DNA from: Agarivorans litoreus
GTDB taxonomy: Bacteria > Pseudomonadota > Gammaproteobacteria > Enterobacterales > Celerinatantimonadaceae
DNA: 64,000 bases
Direction of reading: 5' to 3'
Assembly: GCF_019649015.1 (NCBI RefSeq)
Contig: NZ_BLPI01000001.1
Span: forward strand, 949,501 to 1,013,500
Shown: positions 52,331 through 61,255 of the stretch, piece after piece
Numbering within the stretch: position 1 is the first letter of the stretch
How the letters are laid out: every line of letters starts with the position of its first letter
Position numbers and translations under genes: made by a program
Notes under the pieces: generated by a model
What the model saw: only the letters and a program-made list of their open reading frames with translations
Database searches by the model: none
What the model was told of the DNA's origin: nothing

Positions 52331-53551
52331 ATGAACACCCCACTACTTGGGGCACAAATGTTACTTGTTGCATTTGGCGCTACCACCTTAGTACCACTAT
52401 TAACCGGAATAAGCCCCAACCTTGCACTGTTGGGTGCGGGTATTGGTACCTTAATCTTTCAGTTTTGCACCAAGCGACAAATTCCTATTTTCTTAGGAAG
52501 TTCATTCGCCTTTATTGGTCCAATTATTTTGGGCACGCAACAATTTGGCTTACCTGCTACCTTAAGTGGCCTAATGGCTGCAGGCTTAATGTTCATTATT
52601 ATTAGTGCCGTGGTAAAAGTACGTGGCGTTAAAGTGATTGAGCGCTTTTTACCACCGGTAGTGGTTGGCCCTGTAATTATGGTGATTGGCTTAGGCTTAG
52701 CACCAGTTGCGGTAAACATGGCGCTAGGTAAAACCGGTGATGGCTCAGCGGTATTGGTTGAACAAGACATCGCATTGCTTATCTCTTTAGCCGCCTTGTT
52801 CACTACCATTGTGGTATCTATTTTTGCCAAAGGCATGTTAAAACTGATGCCAATTATTAGCGGCGTAGTGGTAGGTTATGTACTCAGCTTATTCTTTGGC
52901 TTAGTAGATTTTACTTCTGTAAGCCAAGCCGCTTGGTTTGCGATCCCAGAGTTTGTAACACCAGAGTTTAACTGGCAGGCCATTCTATTTATTGCCCCGA
53001 TTGGTTTGATTGTTACCATTGAACACTTTGGTGACATACTGGCAATCTCCAATGTTACTGGCAAAAACTTCGTAGAGAAGCCTGGTATTCACCGCTCATT
53101 ATTGGGTGACGGTTTAGCCACTATGACAGCCGCCAGCTTTGGTGCACCACCGGTTGTAAGCTACGGCGAAGTAACCGGCGCGGTGAGCCTACTTAAAACC
53201 TACAACCCAGTGATTATGACTTGGGCTGCAGTATTTGCCATTGGCCTAGCTTTTGTGGGTAAAACCGGTGCCTTGTTGTTGTCGATTCCGGTACCGGTAA
53301 TGGGCGGCATTATGTGTTTGTTATTTGGTGCTATTGCTGCCATTGGTTTAAACACCTTAATTAGCAAACAAGTTGATCTCTCTATTCCACGCAACTTGGT
53401 GATTGTGTCTGTAACCCTAGTGTTTGGCATTGGCGGCATGGCCGTTGGCGTAGGCGAGTTCACCCTTAAAGGTGTTGGCCTGTGTGGCATTGTAGCGATT
53501 ATTCTTAACTTGGTATTACCTCAAGAAGAGAAAGCAACAGAAACCAAATAG
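52331..53551 (+). CDS. uraA: Uracil permease (UraA, NCS2 family)
   Basis: A 406-residue nucleobase-proton symporter with about fourteen membrane segments. Family marks: LGAQMLLVAFGATTLVPLLTG, PIFLGSSFAFIGPI, VVVGPVIMVIGLGL, the substrate-site Glu in IVTIEHFGD and GAPPVVSYGEVTGA near residue 280. It is short of C-terminal extensions and closest to bacterial uracil transporters. GGGAG lies nine bases before the ATG. No upp gene is adjacent. A strong terminator follows. Confidence 0.9.
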   Translation: MNTPLLGAQMLLVAFGATTLVPLLTGISPNLALLGAGIGTLIFQFCTKRQIPIFLGSSFAFIGPIILGTQQFGLPATLSGLMAAGLMFIIISAVVKVRGVKVIERFLPPVVVGPVIMVIGLGLAPVAVNMALGKTGDGSAVLVEQDIALLISLAALFTTIVVSIFAKGMLKLMPIISGVVVGYVLSLFFGLVDFTSVSQAAWFAIPEFVTPEFNWQAILFIAPIGLIVTIEHFGDILAISNVTGKNFVEKPGIHRSLLGDGLATMTAASFGAPPVVSYGEVTGAVSLLKTYNPVIMTWAAVFAIGLAFVGKTGALLLSIPVPVMGGIMCLLFGAIAAIGLNTLISKQVDLSIPRNLVIVSVTLVFGIGGMAVGVGEFTLKGVGLCGIVAIILNLVLPQEEKATETK

Positions 53552-53568
53552 GCTTAGTTTACTACTCA

Positions 53569-53600
53569 AAAGGCCAGCATCTCGCTGGCCTTTGTTGTTG
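53569..53600. terminator. Rho-independent terminator after uraA
   Basis: AAAGGCCAGC / GCTGGCCTTT, a ten-pair stem with five-base loop, followed by TTTGTTGTTG. It also precedes the end of the convergent DUF1501 gene. Confidence 0.82.
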
Positions 53601-53613
53601 CTAATTTAAGCCC

Positions 53614-54960
53614 TTAGCTAAACATCGACAGATGCGTTTGATTAAAGTTGCTAAGGCTTGGGAAGAGCTCCAATACCTCACTATCACTTAAGCCAAACCA
53701 GCGGGCTAAACTGGCAAAATATTGCTCATTTGCCACTTGTGGAATCATTCGACCACCGCCCACATCATAAGCGCTGTCTAAGGCTTGCTCGATAACCGAG
53801 CCATAAATCTCGCCACCATTTACCGCGCCGCCCATCACCAGTTGATTACCCGCCCAGCCATGATCAGTGCCGTCACCATTAGAGCTTAGGGTTCTGCCAA
53901 AATCTGACATGGTGAAAGTAGTCACTTGATTAGATAAACCTAAGCTCGTTATCGCGCTGTCAAACTCAGCCATGGCTTGAGAAAGCTGCTGCAATAAATC
54001 CGGGTGATTAACATTTTGATCATCGTGAGTATCAAAACCGCCCATGCCGACAAAAAAAACTTGTCGCCCTACCCCAAATTGCGATTGCACAGATAAGGTT
54101 TTGGCAACTGCAAGCAATTGCTTAGACAAATTGCTATCACCAAATACATCGGTGAACTCTTCGGCGCTGCCAAGCGCTTCGTTTAGCTGCTCGGTATTGC
54201 TAATCGAGGTGTCTAATTTATCACTGTAGCTTTTTGCCAAGGGGTGACTGGCACGACTAAACATTTGCTCGAGTTGTTGCCTAAAATCTTGAGTACGTTG
54301 CGAAGTACTGTTGTAAGCATTCACTCGGGTAATACCCGATTTATTCATGGCAAAAGGAATTGCATTTGGGCCAGTTTGCCACAGGTTATTTCCCGATAAA
54401 GAGATGTTTGAACCAAAGCTATCATGTTGATTGAGCAACTCTAAAATGCGCCCACCCCAACCATAATTAATACTTTCTTTTTCTCGACCTTGCATCCACG
54501 TGGCTTGCTGGTCGTTATGTGAAAACAGGTTGTTAGGTATAGCAGCACTTTTGGCTTTGTACTGCTCCAAGGTAATTGGCGCAACTAAACTCCCTACGCC
54601 AGAAACTACCGCAAGCTTTTGATTATTAAACAAAGGTGCAATGGGTGATAACGCAGGGTTTAAACCAATTCCCCCATCAACTGCGGTAATCGGGTCAATC
54701 GCAATCGCATCACTCACCGCCAGATTTTGGCGACTGTTTAAGTAAGCCGCTAAAGGATCACCTTGCTGAGGAATTAGCATATTGAAAGAGTCGTTGCCGC
54801 CTTTCAAAAAAATACATACTAAGGCTTTAAATCCATCGGCGCTGGCCGCGGGTGTCGCCAAACTTGTCATCGCTTTTAATTGCATACTGGTGAGCGCTGC
54901 CATCGACACCCCACCTTTTAAGCACAGCGATAAAAACTCTCGCCTGTTTTTATAAGTCAT
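53614..54960 (-). CDS. DUF1501 secreted protein
   Basis: A 448-residue protein with a twin-arginine-like leader (NRREFLSLCLKGGVSMAA), so probably exported folded by Tat. Body motifs include FLKGGNDSFNMLIPQ, HNDQQATWMQG, FFVGMGGFDTHDDQ and FTMSDFGRTLSSNGDGTDHGWAG, which place it in the DUF1501 family of sulfatase/alkaline-phosphatase-like proteins. Function is not established. It is nine bases after the DUF1800 gene; the two families are nearly always paired. Confidence 0.88.
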   Translation of the reverse strand: MTYKNRREFLSLCLKGGVSMAALTSMQLKAMTSLATPAASADGFKALVCIFLKGGNDSFNMLIPQQGDPLAAYLNSRQNLAVSDAIAIDPITAVDGGIGLNPALSPIAPLFNNQKLAVVSGVGSLVAPITLEQYKAKSAAIPNNLFSHNDQQATWMQGREKESINYGWGGRILELLNQHDSFGSNISLSGNNLWQTGPNAIPFAMNKSGITRVNAYNSTSQRTQDFRQQLEQMFSRASHPLAKSYSDKLDTSISNTEQLNEALGSAEEFTDVFGDSNLSKQLLAVAKTLSVQSQFGVGRQVFFVGMGGFDTHDDQNVNHPDLLQQLSQAMAEFDSAITSLGLSNQVTTFTMSDFGRTLSSNGDGTDHGWAGNQLVMGGAVNGGEIYGSVIEQALDSAYDVGGGRMIPQVANEQYFASLARWFGLSDSEVLELFPSLSNFNQTHLSMFS

Positions 54961-54969
54961 CTCAGGCTC

Positions 54970-56859
54970 CTAAAGCTGAACTATGTAGTCGGGAGACACC
55001 GACACGGTAAACAACAAAAATGCAACTTGCTGATAAGGGGTCCAACTCGACCAAATATCCTGCACAGCACGCAAGGTTTGGCGCTGGTCACTGCTCATGC
55101 TGCCGCTATAAAACAAGGTATCGTAGTAATCGAATAACGCTTCTAAACCCTGTTGCTCAAGAATATCCACGTGAGCTTGCAGGCTCAGCATAATGCGTTT
55201 ATCACTTGGCTCAGAAATCAGCTCTTTTATGTTCCATAGAAAGCCGCTGTATTGGCTATTAAACTGACCAATTAACGCTGCGTCATTAGCAATTTGTAGC
55301 TCTGGTGCAACAATATCTAACTCCAACAAATCGGCAGGCTGATAATCTGGCCTAAAGAAATTAAATACCGACGGTGAGCCCAGCGGGGTTTGTCCGTGGC
55401 TGTCGTTTAGTGACCAAGTGAAGTACCAATTAGCAGGGCTAGCGGCATCTAGTTCACGCCAGAACTGAACGGTTCGTAATAAAGGCTCGCGAATTTTTCC
55501 GTAGTAACTAATGACTCCTGAGTTTTGCCTAGCTTCATCATCAAGCAAAATAGCGCTAACTACAGCCGCTAAATCACCGCGCTCTCCACTGCCATTGTCA
55601 TCAAATACATTGGCTACACGCTCTACATATTGTGGTGTGGGGTTTGACGTCACTAAACGTTGAATAAGCTGCTTAGAGATAAATGGCGCAACATTAGGGT
55701 GCTCAAATAGATTATCTAGCGCATCACGCATGTCATCTTCAGCAGTTTGCCCCCCTGCTAGCACCACACCATTTAGCAGTGTTTTGTCCTTTTGCGAGTG
55801 ATAATCAGGGTAAGCTTCCATAGGGATAGTGAAATTACGGCTTGGTCGCTTCCAACGGGCGCTTGCACCAAAGGTCCAACCGGTGAAAACTCTCGCAAAA
55901 CCTTCAATTTCCTCTTGCCCATAGGTGGCAATGGTATTGCCTTCACCATCGCGTTTAACGCTACCATCTTGATTCAGCTCAGCTAAACCAATGGTAAATA
56001 ACTGCATCACTTCTCGGGCGTAGTTTTCATCTGGGCGAATATTAAGTTCTTCGTCAGCTTTTTCGTTGCCTAAATGACTTAAATAAGTGCCCATTACTGG
56101 TGATAAGGTTACGTCTTCCAACAGCTCACGAAAATTACCAAAGGCATGGGTCAGCAAAATATCTTGATAATGCGCCATGCCTTCTGGCTCGCCGCTCAAA
56201 GCAGTATTACTATCAGATACAACAAAAATCTCACTTAAAGCAAAAGCCACCCGCTGTCGCAGCTGGTCTGGAGCATTAAGAGAGGCCTTCCACCACGCAT
56301 CAATTCGGTTAATTTGGTTTGGCTCTTCACGGTCTGGGTAATTAGCCACTAAAGGTAAGTGCTTGGTTATTGGCAACTGCATTTGTTCGGCTAACCACTC
56401 TTGCTCGCTAATGCCTGTTGCCTCGTCAATTTCGCTGCCTTTAGGCCCTAAAGTAGCTTGGTGCAATAAGCGGGCTGCTTGCGAGCTGCTCATTGCGTTT
56501 TTCACCTCAAAAGTCAAACGCTGGCGAGTTACTTGATCCTGGTCGTTAGTAATAGCAACTTCAAAAGTGTAAGTATCAGCGCTAAGGCTAGTATTGTTAT
56601 CTGGAACAATTTCCAATTCTAAACTGTCGCTTTGAACAAAGTTAATGCTAGGGCCCGATACTTGGCGCCATTCAACTTTGCTAATGGTGCCTAAACCAGT
56701 TGCTTTCGCTCTTAGGCTTACAGCTTGCCCCTTGCGGGCGGTTTCAGTTAGCTCTACTTCTACATTGGGCTCTTGAGGCTCTGCAGGTCCAGACTCTGAG
56801 CCCCCACCACCACAAGCAAACAATAACAAAAGCAAAGCAATACTAATCAGACTTCGCAT
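54970..56859 (-). CDS. DUF1800 lipoprotein, partner of the DUF1501 protein
   Basis: A 629-residue lipoprotein: signal peptide with lipobox LLFACGGGG. Residues about 35-130 are an Ig/PKD-like beta domain (ISKVEWRQVSGPSINF). The rest is DUF1800 (RLLHQATLGP, RQRVAFALSEIFVVSD, NYAREVMQLFTIGLAELN, NFFRPDYQPAD). The start at 56859 is chosen because it opens the lipoprotein signal and has GGA upstream; earlier in-frame Met codons extend it by up to 17 residues. Role unknown, surface or secreted polymer handling is a guess. Confidence 0.86.
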   Translation of the reverse strand: MRSLISIALLLLLFACGGGGSESGPAEPQEPNVEVELTETARKGQAVSLRAKATGLGTISKVEWRQVSGPSINFVQSDSLELEIVPDNNTSLSADTYTFEVAITNDQDQVTRQRLTFEVKNAMSSSQAARLLHQATLGPKGSEIDEATGISEQEWLAEQMQLPITKHLPLVANYPDREEPNQINRIDAWWKASLNAPDQLRQRVAFALSEIFVVSDSNTALSGEPEGMAHYQDILLTHAFGNFRELLEDVTLSPVMGTYLSHLGNEKADEELNIRPDENYAREVMQLFTIGLAELNQDGSVKRDGEGNTIATYGQEEIEGFARVFTGWTFGASARWKRPSRNFTIPMEAYPDYHSQKDKTLLNGVVLAGGQTAEDDMRDALDNLFEHPNVAPFISKQLIQRLVTSNPTPQYVERVANVFDDNGSGERGDLAAVVSAILLDDEARQNSGVISYYGKIREPLLRTVQFWRELDAASPANWYFTWSLNDSHGQTPLGSPSVFNFFRPDYQPADLLELDIVAPELQIANDAALIGQFNSQYSGFLWNIKELISEPSDKRIMLSLQAHVDILEQQGLEALFDYYDTLFYSGSMSSDQRQTLRAVQDIWSSWTPYQQVAFLLFTVSVSPDYIVQL

Positions 56860-57217
56860 TAACACGTCCATGTTATTAACAAATAAAAAGATAGAGTGTC
56901 TAGAAACCAAACCTACAAATCAACAACTTGCTAACATCTGGTTTATCTATACCTGTTAGCGCGACTTTACACCAACAATATGATTAATAAGCGCACAAGG
57001 CTCTAAATATGACCAAAGTAGTCTTCGGCTAGTTTATAGGCGGGATACCCAGCACAATGAACAAGTGGGCTTGACTAAGTGATCGGCTGAGCATAGGCAA
57101 GCGCTCATATTATTGGGTTATTGGGAGATAACAATTCGTTAAAATCAGTAATATGACCAAACAGCGAAGGACAAAACGCAATACTAAGCACATCGAATAC
57201 CCAGTATTGCTAGAAAC
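56860..57217. other. Intergenic region upstream of the DUF1800 gene
   Basis: About 360 bases. I see no gene, RNA or clear repeat; the DUF1800 promoter and the lysE-family gene terminator should be here, but I could not define them. Confidence 0.3.
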
Positions 57218-57811
57218 TTACACCCACAACAGCACTACGCAGCTAGCCGTTAAGAATGACATGGTGATATTAAAACGCTGCCGAGCGATAGGAGCACTTA
57301 ACCAACGGGCAATAAACTTTCCAAAGCTTACCCAAATTGAACCAGTAACCGGATTCACCAAGAAAAACGTGAGAACTAAAGCCCAAATAGACTCCCAGTA
57401 AGCTTCGCCCGGTAAGGCAAAACTGGCCACTGCCGAAGAGGTCATCATCCACGCTTTAGGGTTTAAGTATTGAAAACCCAGTGATTCAAAAAAACTCAGC
57501 GGTTTTGCCATCTGCTGCTTAGCTAGCTGACTTTGACGCAAAATACGCAAAGCCAAATAAAGCAAATAAGCACTGCCCAATATCTTTAAGGTCCATTGCA
57601 CACTAGGATATTGCTGAAACACCCAACTCAATCCCAAGCCCATCAGTAAAATCATCGTTGCAATGCCCGTTGGGATCCCAGCCATTTGCGGCACACTGCG
57701 CTTATAGCCAAAATTAGCACCAGAAAAGGTTAACAACATATTATTAGGGCCAGGCGTGCCAGCCATAACAAAAGCAAATAACACCATAGATGAAAATAAC
57801 GCGATATCCAT
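57218..57811 (-). CDS. LysE/RhtB family amino-acid exporter
   Basis: A 197-residue inner-membrane protein with about six helices. FAFVMAGTPGPNNMLLTFSG near the N-terminus and FQYLNPKAWMMTSSAV are the family marks. It exports an amino acid or derivative. It is divergent from a MocR-type regulator with 120 bases between and a perfect palindrome 20 bases upstream of its start, a common arrangement for regulator and target. Confidence 0.88.
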   Translation of the reverse strand: MDIALFSSMVLFAFVMAGTPGPNNMLLTFSGANFGYKRSVPQMAGIPTGIATMILLMGLGLSWVFQQYPSVQWTLKILGSAYLLYLALRILRQSQLAKQQMAKPLSFFESLGFQYLNPKAWMMTSSAVASFALPGEAYWESIWALVLTFFLVNPVTGSIWVSFGKFIARWLSAPIARQRFNITMSFLTASCVVLLWV

Positions 57812-57831
57812 ACCGTCCTCCCAAAATCAAA

Positions 57832-57847
57832 ATTGTATCGATACAAT
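57832..57847. promoter_or_regulatory. Operator candidate between lysE-family and mocR genes
   Basis: ATTGTATCGATACAAT is a perfect 16-base palindrome. It lies 20 bases upstream of the exporter start and 84 before the regulator, so the MocR-type protein is the likely ligand. Confidence 0.6.
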
Positions 57848-57890
57848 CAACCAAAATGATTAAAAAATCGTAGTTAAGTCTCATTGCTCA

Positions 57891-57903
57891 CGCTAATATA
57901 GCG
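57891..57903. promoter_or_regulatory. Second palindrome near the mocR promoter
   Basis: CGCTA-ATA-TAGCG, five-plus-five with a three-base centre, overlapping a possible -10 (TAATAT). It could allow autoregulation. Confidence 0.35.
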
Positions 57904-57931
57904 CTAACAAGAGATCAAAAGGTTTATTGTC

Positions 57932-59317
57932 ATGATGACAATTTGGCAGGACTTAGATAATAGCAATAACAAAGCGACTCAAATTGTTGAACAGATCCGC
58001 CTTCATATTGAGCAACAGCAACTTAAACCTGGCGAAAAATTACCGCCTCAGCGACAACTGGCAGAGCACCTCGCTGTTACGGTAGGTACAATTAGCCGCG
58101 GCTACGCCCAAGCAGAACTGCAAGGTTTAATAGAGTCGAAAACCGGCAGTGGCAGTTATGTAAAAAGCCCAACCAATTATCAGCAACAATGGGGGAGCTT
58201 AAAGGGCAATAATCAGCATATTGAGCTTTGGCAAAACACCGCCTTTACCCAAGCGCGGGCGCAGCAGTTGGTGCCCTTGCTGCAAAACTATGCTCAAGCA
58301 GGAGAGCAGCTCGATCAGTTATTAGACAATGACCACAGCCAAAACTTAGTGGCTCAGCGTGAATCGGTGTGTGCTTGGCTTAATCAGAGCAGCAGCTGCT
58401 TTAAACCTGAACAACTTTTTTTTAGTTATGGTGCCCAGCATGGCTTAAATCTATGTTTAATCGCCCTTGAATTGGTCGGTGAACGGGTACTGTGCGAGGC
58501 CCTGTGTTATCCCGGCTTAATCACCCTCGCTAAACAATTAAAGATAGAGCTAAAAGGTGTTGCCTTAGATGAACAAGGCATTTGCCCAGATAGCCTGCTA
58601 AGCCATATCGAGAAATATCATCCCAAAGCTTTATACCTTACGCCAACCCTGCAAAACCCAACTACCGCAATAATGTCCGAAGTCCGACGTCAGCAAATCA
58701 TCGATATTTGTCGTGCGCATCAGGTGATTATTATTGAAGATGATGTATGTGGCTTACTGCCCGACCAACGCCCACCAGCCATGGTTGAAATGGCACCGCA
58801 ACAGGTTATTTACTTAAACAGTTTCTCTAAAGGCGCTTTTAAAGGGCTTAGGTTTGCTTACTTACACACGCCGGCTCACTTGCAAACCGCCTTTAATAGC
58901 GCGATAAGGGGCAGTGTTTGGAATATTAGTCCTTTGCTGGTTGATGTGGCGATCCAGTGGATACAAGCCGGTTTTGCCGACAAAGCCCTAATAGAGCAAC
59001 GACGCTTAATTGGCCAACGGGCCCAGCTACTTCACCACCATTTAGCAGGCATGGATTACAGTTACCAAGAAGGCGGTTTACATTGCTGGCTGCGCTTACC
59101 CGCTAACTGGCGCTGCAGCCAATTTGTTGCTGCAGCACAGCAACACGGTGTAGAGGTCGCTTCTGCAGAGCATTTTGTGGTAGATAATCAAGCTAGCCCT
59201 AACGCAGTGCGTTTATCTTTAGGCCAAGCTGAATCTAACCAACAACTCGATCAAGGCTTAGCAATATTGGCCAAGCTGCTAAATACCGCACCAGAGCAAA
59301 AACGGCAAATATTCTAA
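57932..59317 (+). CDS. MocR-type regulator (GntR helix-turn-helix fused to aminotransferase domain)
   Basis: A 461-residue regulator. Residues 1-75 are a GntR winged helix (GEKLPPQRQLAEHLAVTVGTISRGYAQ in part). The rest is a fold-type I PLP domain with the Lys in YLNSFSKGAFKGLRFAYL, LTPTLQNPTTA and IIEDDVCGLLPD. Such proteins sense an amino compound through PLP and control transport or metabolism; here the divergent LysE-family exporter is the obvious target. Confidence 0.9.
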   Translation: MMTIWQDLDNSNNKATQIVEQIRLHIEQQQLKPGEKLPPQRQLAEHLAVTVGTISRGYAQAELQGLIESKTGSGSYVKSPTNYQQQWGSLKGNNQHIELWQNTAFTQARAQQLVPLLQNYAQAGEQLDQLLDNDHSQNLVAQRESVCAWLNQSSSCFKPEQLFFSYGAQHGLNLCLIALELVGERVLCEALCYPGLITLAKQLKIELKGVALDEQGICPDSLLSHIEKYHPKALYLTPTLQNPTTAIMSEVRRQQIIDICRAHQVIIIEDDVCGLLPDQRPPAMVEMAPQQVIYLNSFSKGAFKGLRFAYLHTPAHLQTAFNSAIRGSVWNISPLLVDVAIQWIQAGFADKALIEQRRLIGQRAQLLHHHLAGMDYSYQEGGLHCWLRLPANWRCSQFVAAAQQHGVEVASAEHFVVDNQASPNAVRLSLGQAESNQQLDQGLAILAKLLNTAPEQKRQIF

Positions 59318-59426
59318 GCCCTAAAACCACCGATAAACTTGCATCTGCGCTGGTCTCTACCTAGACTAGCGCAATATTGCCAGCCTTGGCTGAGCCCTCA
59401 TATTTCTTCAATGTCGAGACAACACT

Positions 59427-60269
59427 TTGTTAAGCTATCGTCACTCTTATCATGCAGGCAACTTTGCCGATGTACTTAAACACTTAGTGCAGCAACGCAT
59501 CATTTCTTACCTTACTCAAAAAGATAAACCCTTGTGTTACATCGACACCCATGCAGGCGCTGGGGCGTATAGCCTTAATAGCCCAGAAGCTAAGAAAAAG
59601 AGTGAGTACGAAAACGGCGTAGGTAAACTCTGGGATGCTGAAGACTTGCCCGAGTTGGTTAAAAACTACCTAAAGCTGGTTAATCAAATTCATCCAGAAA
59701 AAACTCGCCAGCACTACCCCGGTTCACCGTGGATAGCCAAAATGATGCTACGCCGTGAAGATCGCTTATTTTTGCACGAGTTGCACCCAAGTGAACAAGC
59801 GCCGTTAAACAGTTTATTCCAGCGTGACCGCCGCGCCAAAATTCGCCAAGAAAATGGTCATCAAAGCCTTATCGGATTGATGCCACCCAAAGAGCGCCGT
59901 GGCTTAGTATTAATTGATCCATCTTACGAAGTTAAAGACGAATACCAAACGGTGGTTAAAACCTTAAAAGAAGCTCACAAACGCTTTGCCTCTGGTACTT
60001 ATGCACTTTGGTATCCTGTGGTAGACCGCCACCGCATCGACAAACTAGAAAAGCAGCTCATCAACAGCGGCATTAGCAATATTCAATTGTTTGAATTAGG
60101 TATTCGCCACGACAGTGAAGAGTTTGGCATGACCGCCAGCGGCATGATCGTCATTAATCCACCATGGACATTGATGAAAGAAATGCAAGAAGTACTACCC
60201 TATTTAGCAGAAACCTTAGGCGAAGAAGGCGAAGGTAATTGGCGCGCCGAAGTACTGGTAGAAGAGTAA
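59427..60269 (+). CDS. rlmJ: 23S rRNA (adenine-2030-N6)-methyltransferase RlmJ
   Basis: A 280-residue methyltransferase acting on A2030 of 23S rRNA. The N-terminus LSYRHSYHAGNFADVLKH is nearly that of E. coli RlmJ and fixes the start as TTG. SAM-site and catalytic segments: YIDTHAGAGAYSL, YPGSPWIAKMMLR, LHELHPSEQ, LVLIDPSYEVKDEY (the DPPY-like DPSY), ALWYPVVDR. Monocistronic, with a nine-pair hairpin after the stop. Confidence 0.93.
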   Translation: MLSYRHSYHAGNFADVLKHLVQQRIISYLTQKDKPLCYIDTHAGAGAYSLNSPEAKKKSEYENGVGKLWDAEDLPELVKNYLKLVNQIHPEKTRQHYPGSPWIAKMMLRREDRLFLHELHPSEQAPLNSLFQRDRRAKIRQENGHQSLIGLMPPKERRGLVLIDPSYEVKDEYQTVVKTLKEAHKRFASGTYALWYPVVDRHRIDKLEKQLINSGISNIQLFELGIRHDSEEFGMTASGMIVINPPWTLMKEMQEVLPYLAETLGEEGEGNWRAEVLVEE

Positions 60270-60281
60270 GCTAACATGCCC

Positions 60282-60304
60282 AACTGGCGCGCCTTGCGCC
60301 AGTT
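60282..60304 (+). terminator. Hairpin after rlmJ (possible terminator)
   Basis: AACTGGCGC-GCCTT-GCGCCAGTT, a perfect nine-pair stem. The following bases (ATTCTAAGCC) are not T-rich, so termination is uncertain. Confidence 0.4.
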
Positions 60305-60399
60305 ATTCTAAGCCCTTTCACTAAATAACATCTTTTATAAGCTCGCTAAGTCATACACATTTCTGTATCCCTGCAAGATTACGTTAATAAGTTGAAGTC

Positions 60400-61209
60400 C
60401 TAAACGTTAGCGAACAACCAGCGCTCTGTGCGCTGGTTTAACCCAGCTAAACTGGGTTGATATTGCCAGTACCAAGCCAGATCTAATAGCTCAACAGCAG
60501 CTTCTAACAAAGTAAATTGAGCTTCGCTTAATTGAGAGGCTAGCACTAAATCTTGGCGCTGCTGGCTGCTTACTGGGCAACGTACCGCAACACTAGCAGC
60601 ATCCCAGCCTTGCATAGAGCTGGCAGCATATTCCCAATCCAATACAAACAATTGCTGCTTGGGGCTAAGTAGCAGATTGTCTAAATGTAGATCATGATGA
60701 TTAAAGGCTAGCCCGCTTGGCCAAAGCTGCTCCTTAAGCCATGCCAAAGCGAGTTGTCGAAAACGCTTCGCTTGAGCGGTGGAAATATCCGCCACATAAC
60801 GGCTTATATAGAGGACCATATCAAACTTGGGTAATCCCTCGCCTAACCGTGGCAAGCTAATGATTATCGACAATAGCTGCTGCCAAAGCGCGTCAGAAAA
60901 ACAGCTTAAGCCACTAAGCACTTCACCAGATTGGTAATGATAGAGTAGAAACCGCCCCTTAAAACTTAGCGGGTGCAAATCAATAATCCACGCTTGACCT
61001 TTAAGCTGTTGTAATACTTCTCTTTCGCGTTGATAATCCAAGCCATAACAAGGCTGTTGTTGATTGAGTCGCAATACCAAGCGTTGGTGTTCGGTTGTTA
61101 ATAACCAAGAATGCTGATGTCCCCCCGCAAAACGGTCTACTGTTAGAATGTTGCCCAAATGCTGTTGTAAATAAGTGGCTATCGATTCTGGCAGTGGAGA
61201 GTTAGGCAA
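60400..61209 (-). CDS. Phosphotransferase of the aminoglycoside/choline-kinase family, probable thiamine kinase
   Basis: About 269 residues. The kinase-like catalytic loop is FNHHDLHLDNLLL and the metal-binding motif is LDWEYA; RLVLRLNQQ holds the nucleotide-site Lys/Arg region. This is the APH/ThiK superfamily. It is divergent from the thiamine uptake operon thiBPQ, so a ThiK-like role (salvaged thiamine to thiamine phosphate) is the best inference; sequence alone does not show the substrate. I prefer the TTG at 61209, with GGA seven bases upstream. An earlier TTG at 61245 would overlap the thiB ribosome site. Confidence 0.72.
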   Translation of the reverse strand: MPNSPLPESIATYLQQHLGNILTVDRFAGGHQHSWLLTTEHQRLVLRLNQQQPCYGLDYQREREVLQQLKGQAWIIDLHPLSFKGRFLLYHYQSGEVLSGLSCFSDALWQQLLSIIISLPRLGEGLPKFDMVLYISRYVADISTAQAKRFRQLALAWLKEQLWPSGLAFNHHDLHLDNLLLSPKQQLFVLDWEYAASSMQGWDAASVAVRCPVSSQQRQDLVLASQLSEAQFTLLEAAVELLDLAWYWQYQPSLAGLNQRTERWLFANV

Positions 61210-61255
61210 AGTGACGTCCGGCGGTGGTCTTAAATCTATTATCAAGGAGTGTAAG

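Noticed and set aside
61081-61255. A TPP riboswitch before thiB
   Set aside because: No CTGAGA core or matching downstream element could be found by eye.
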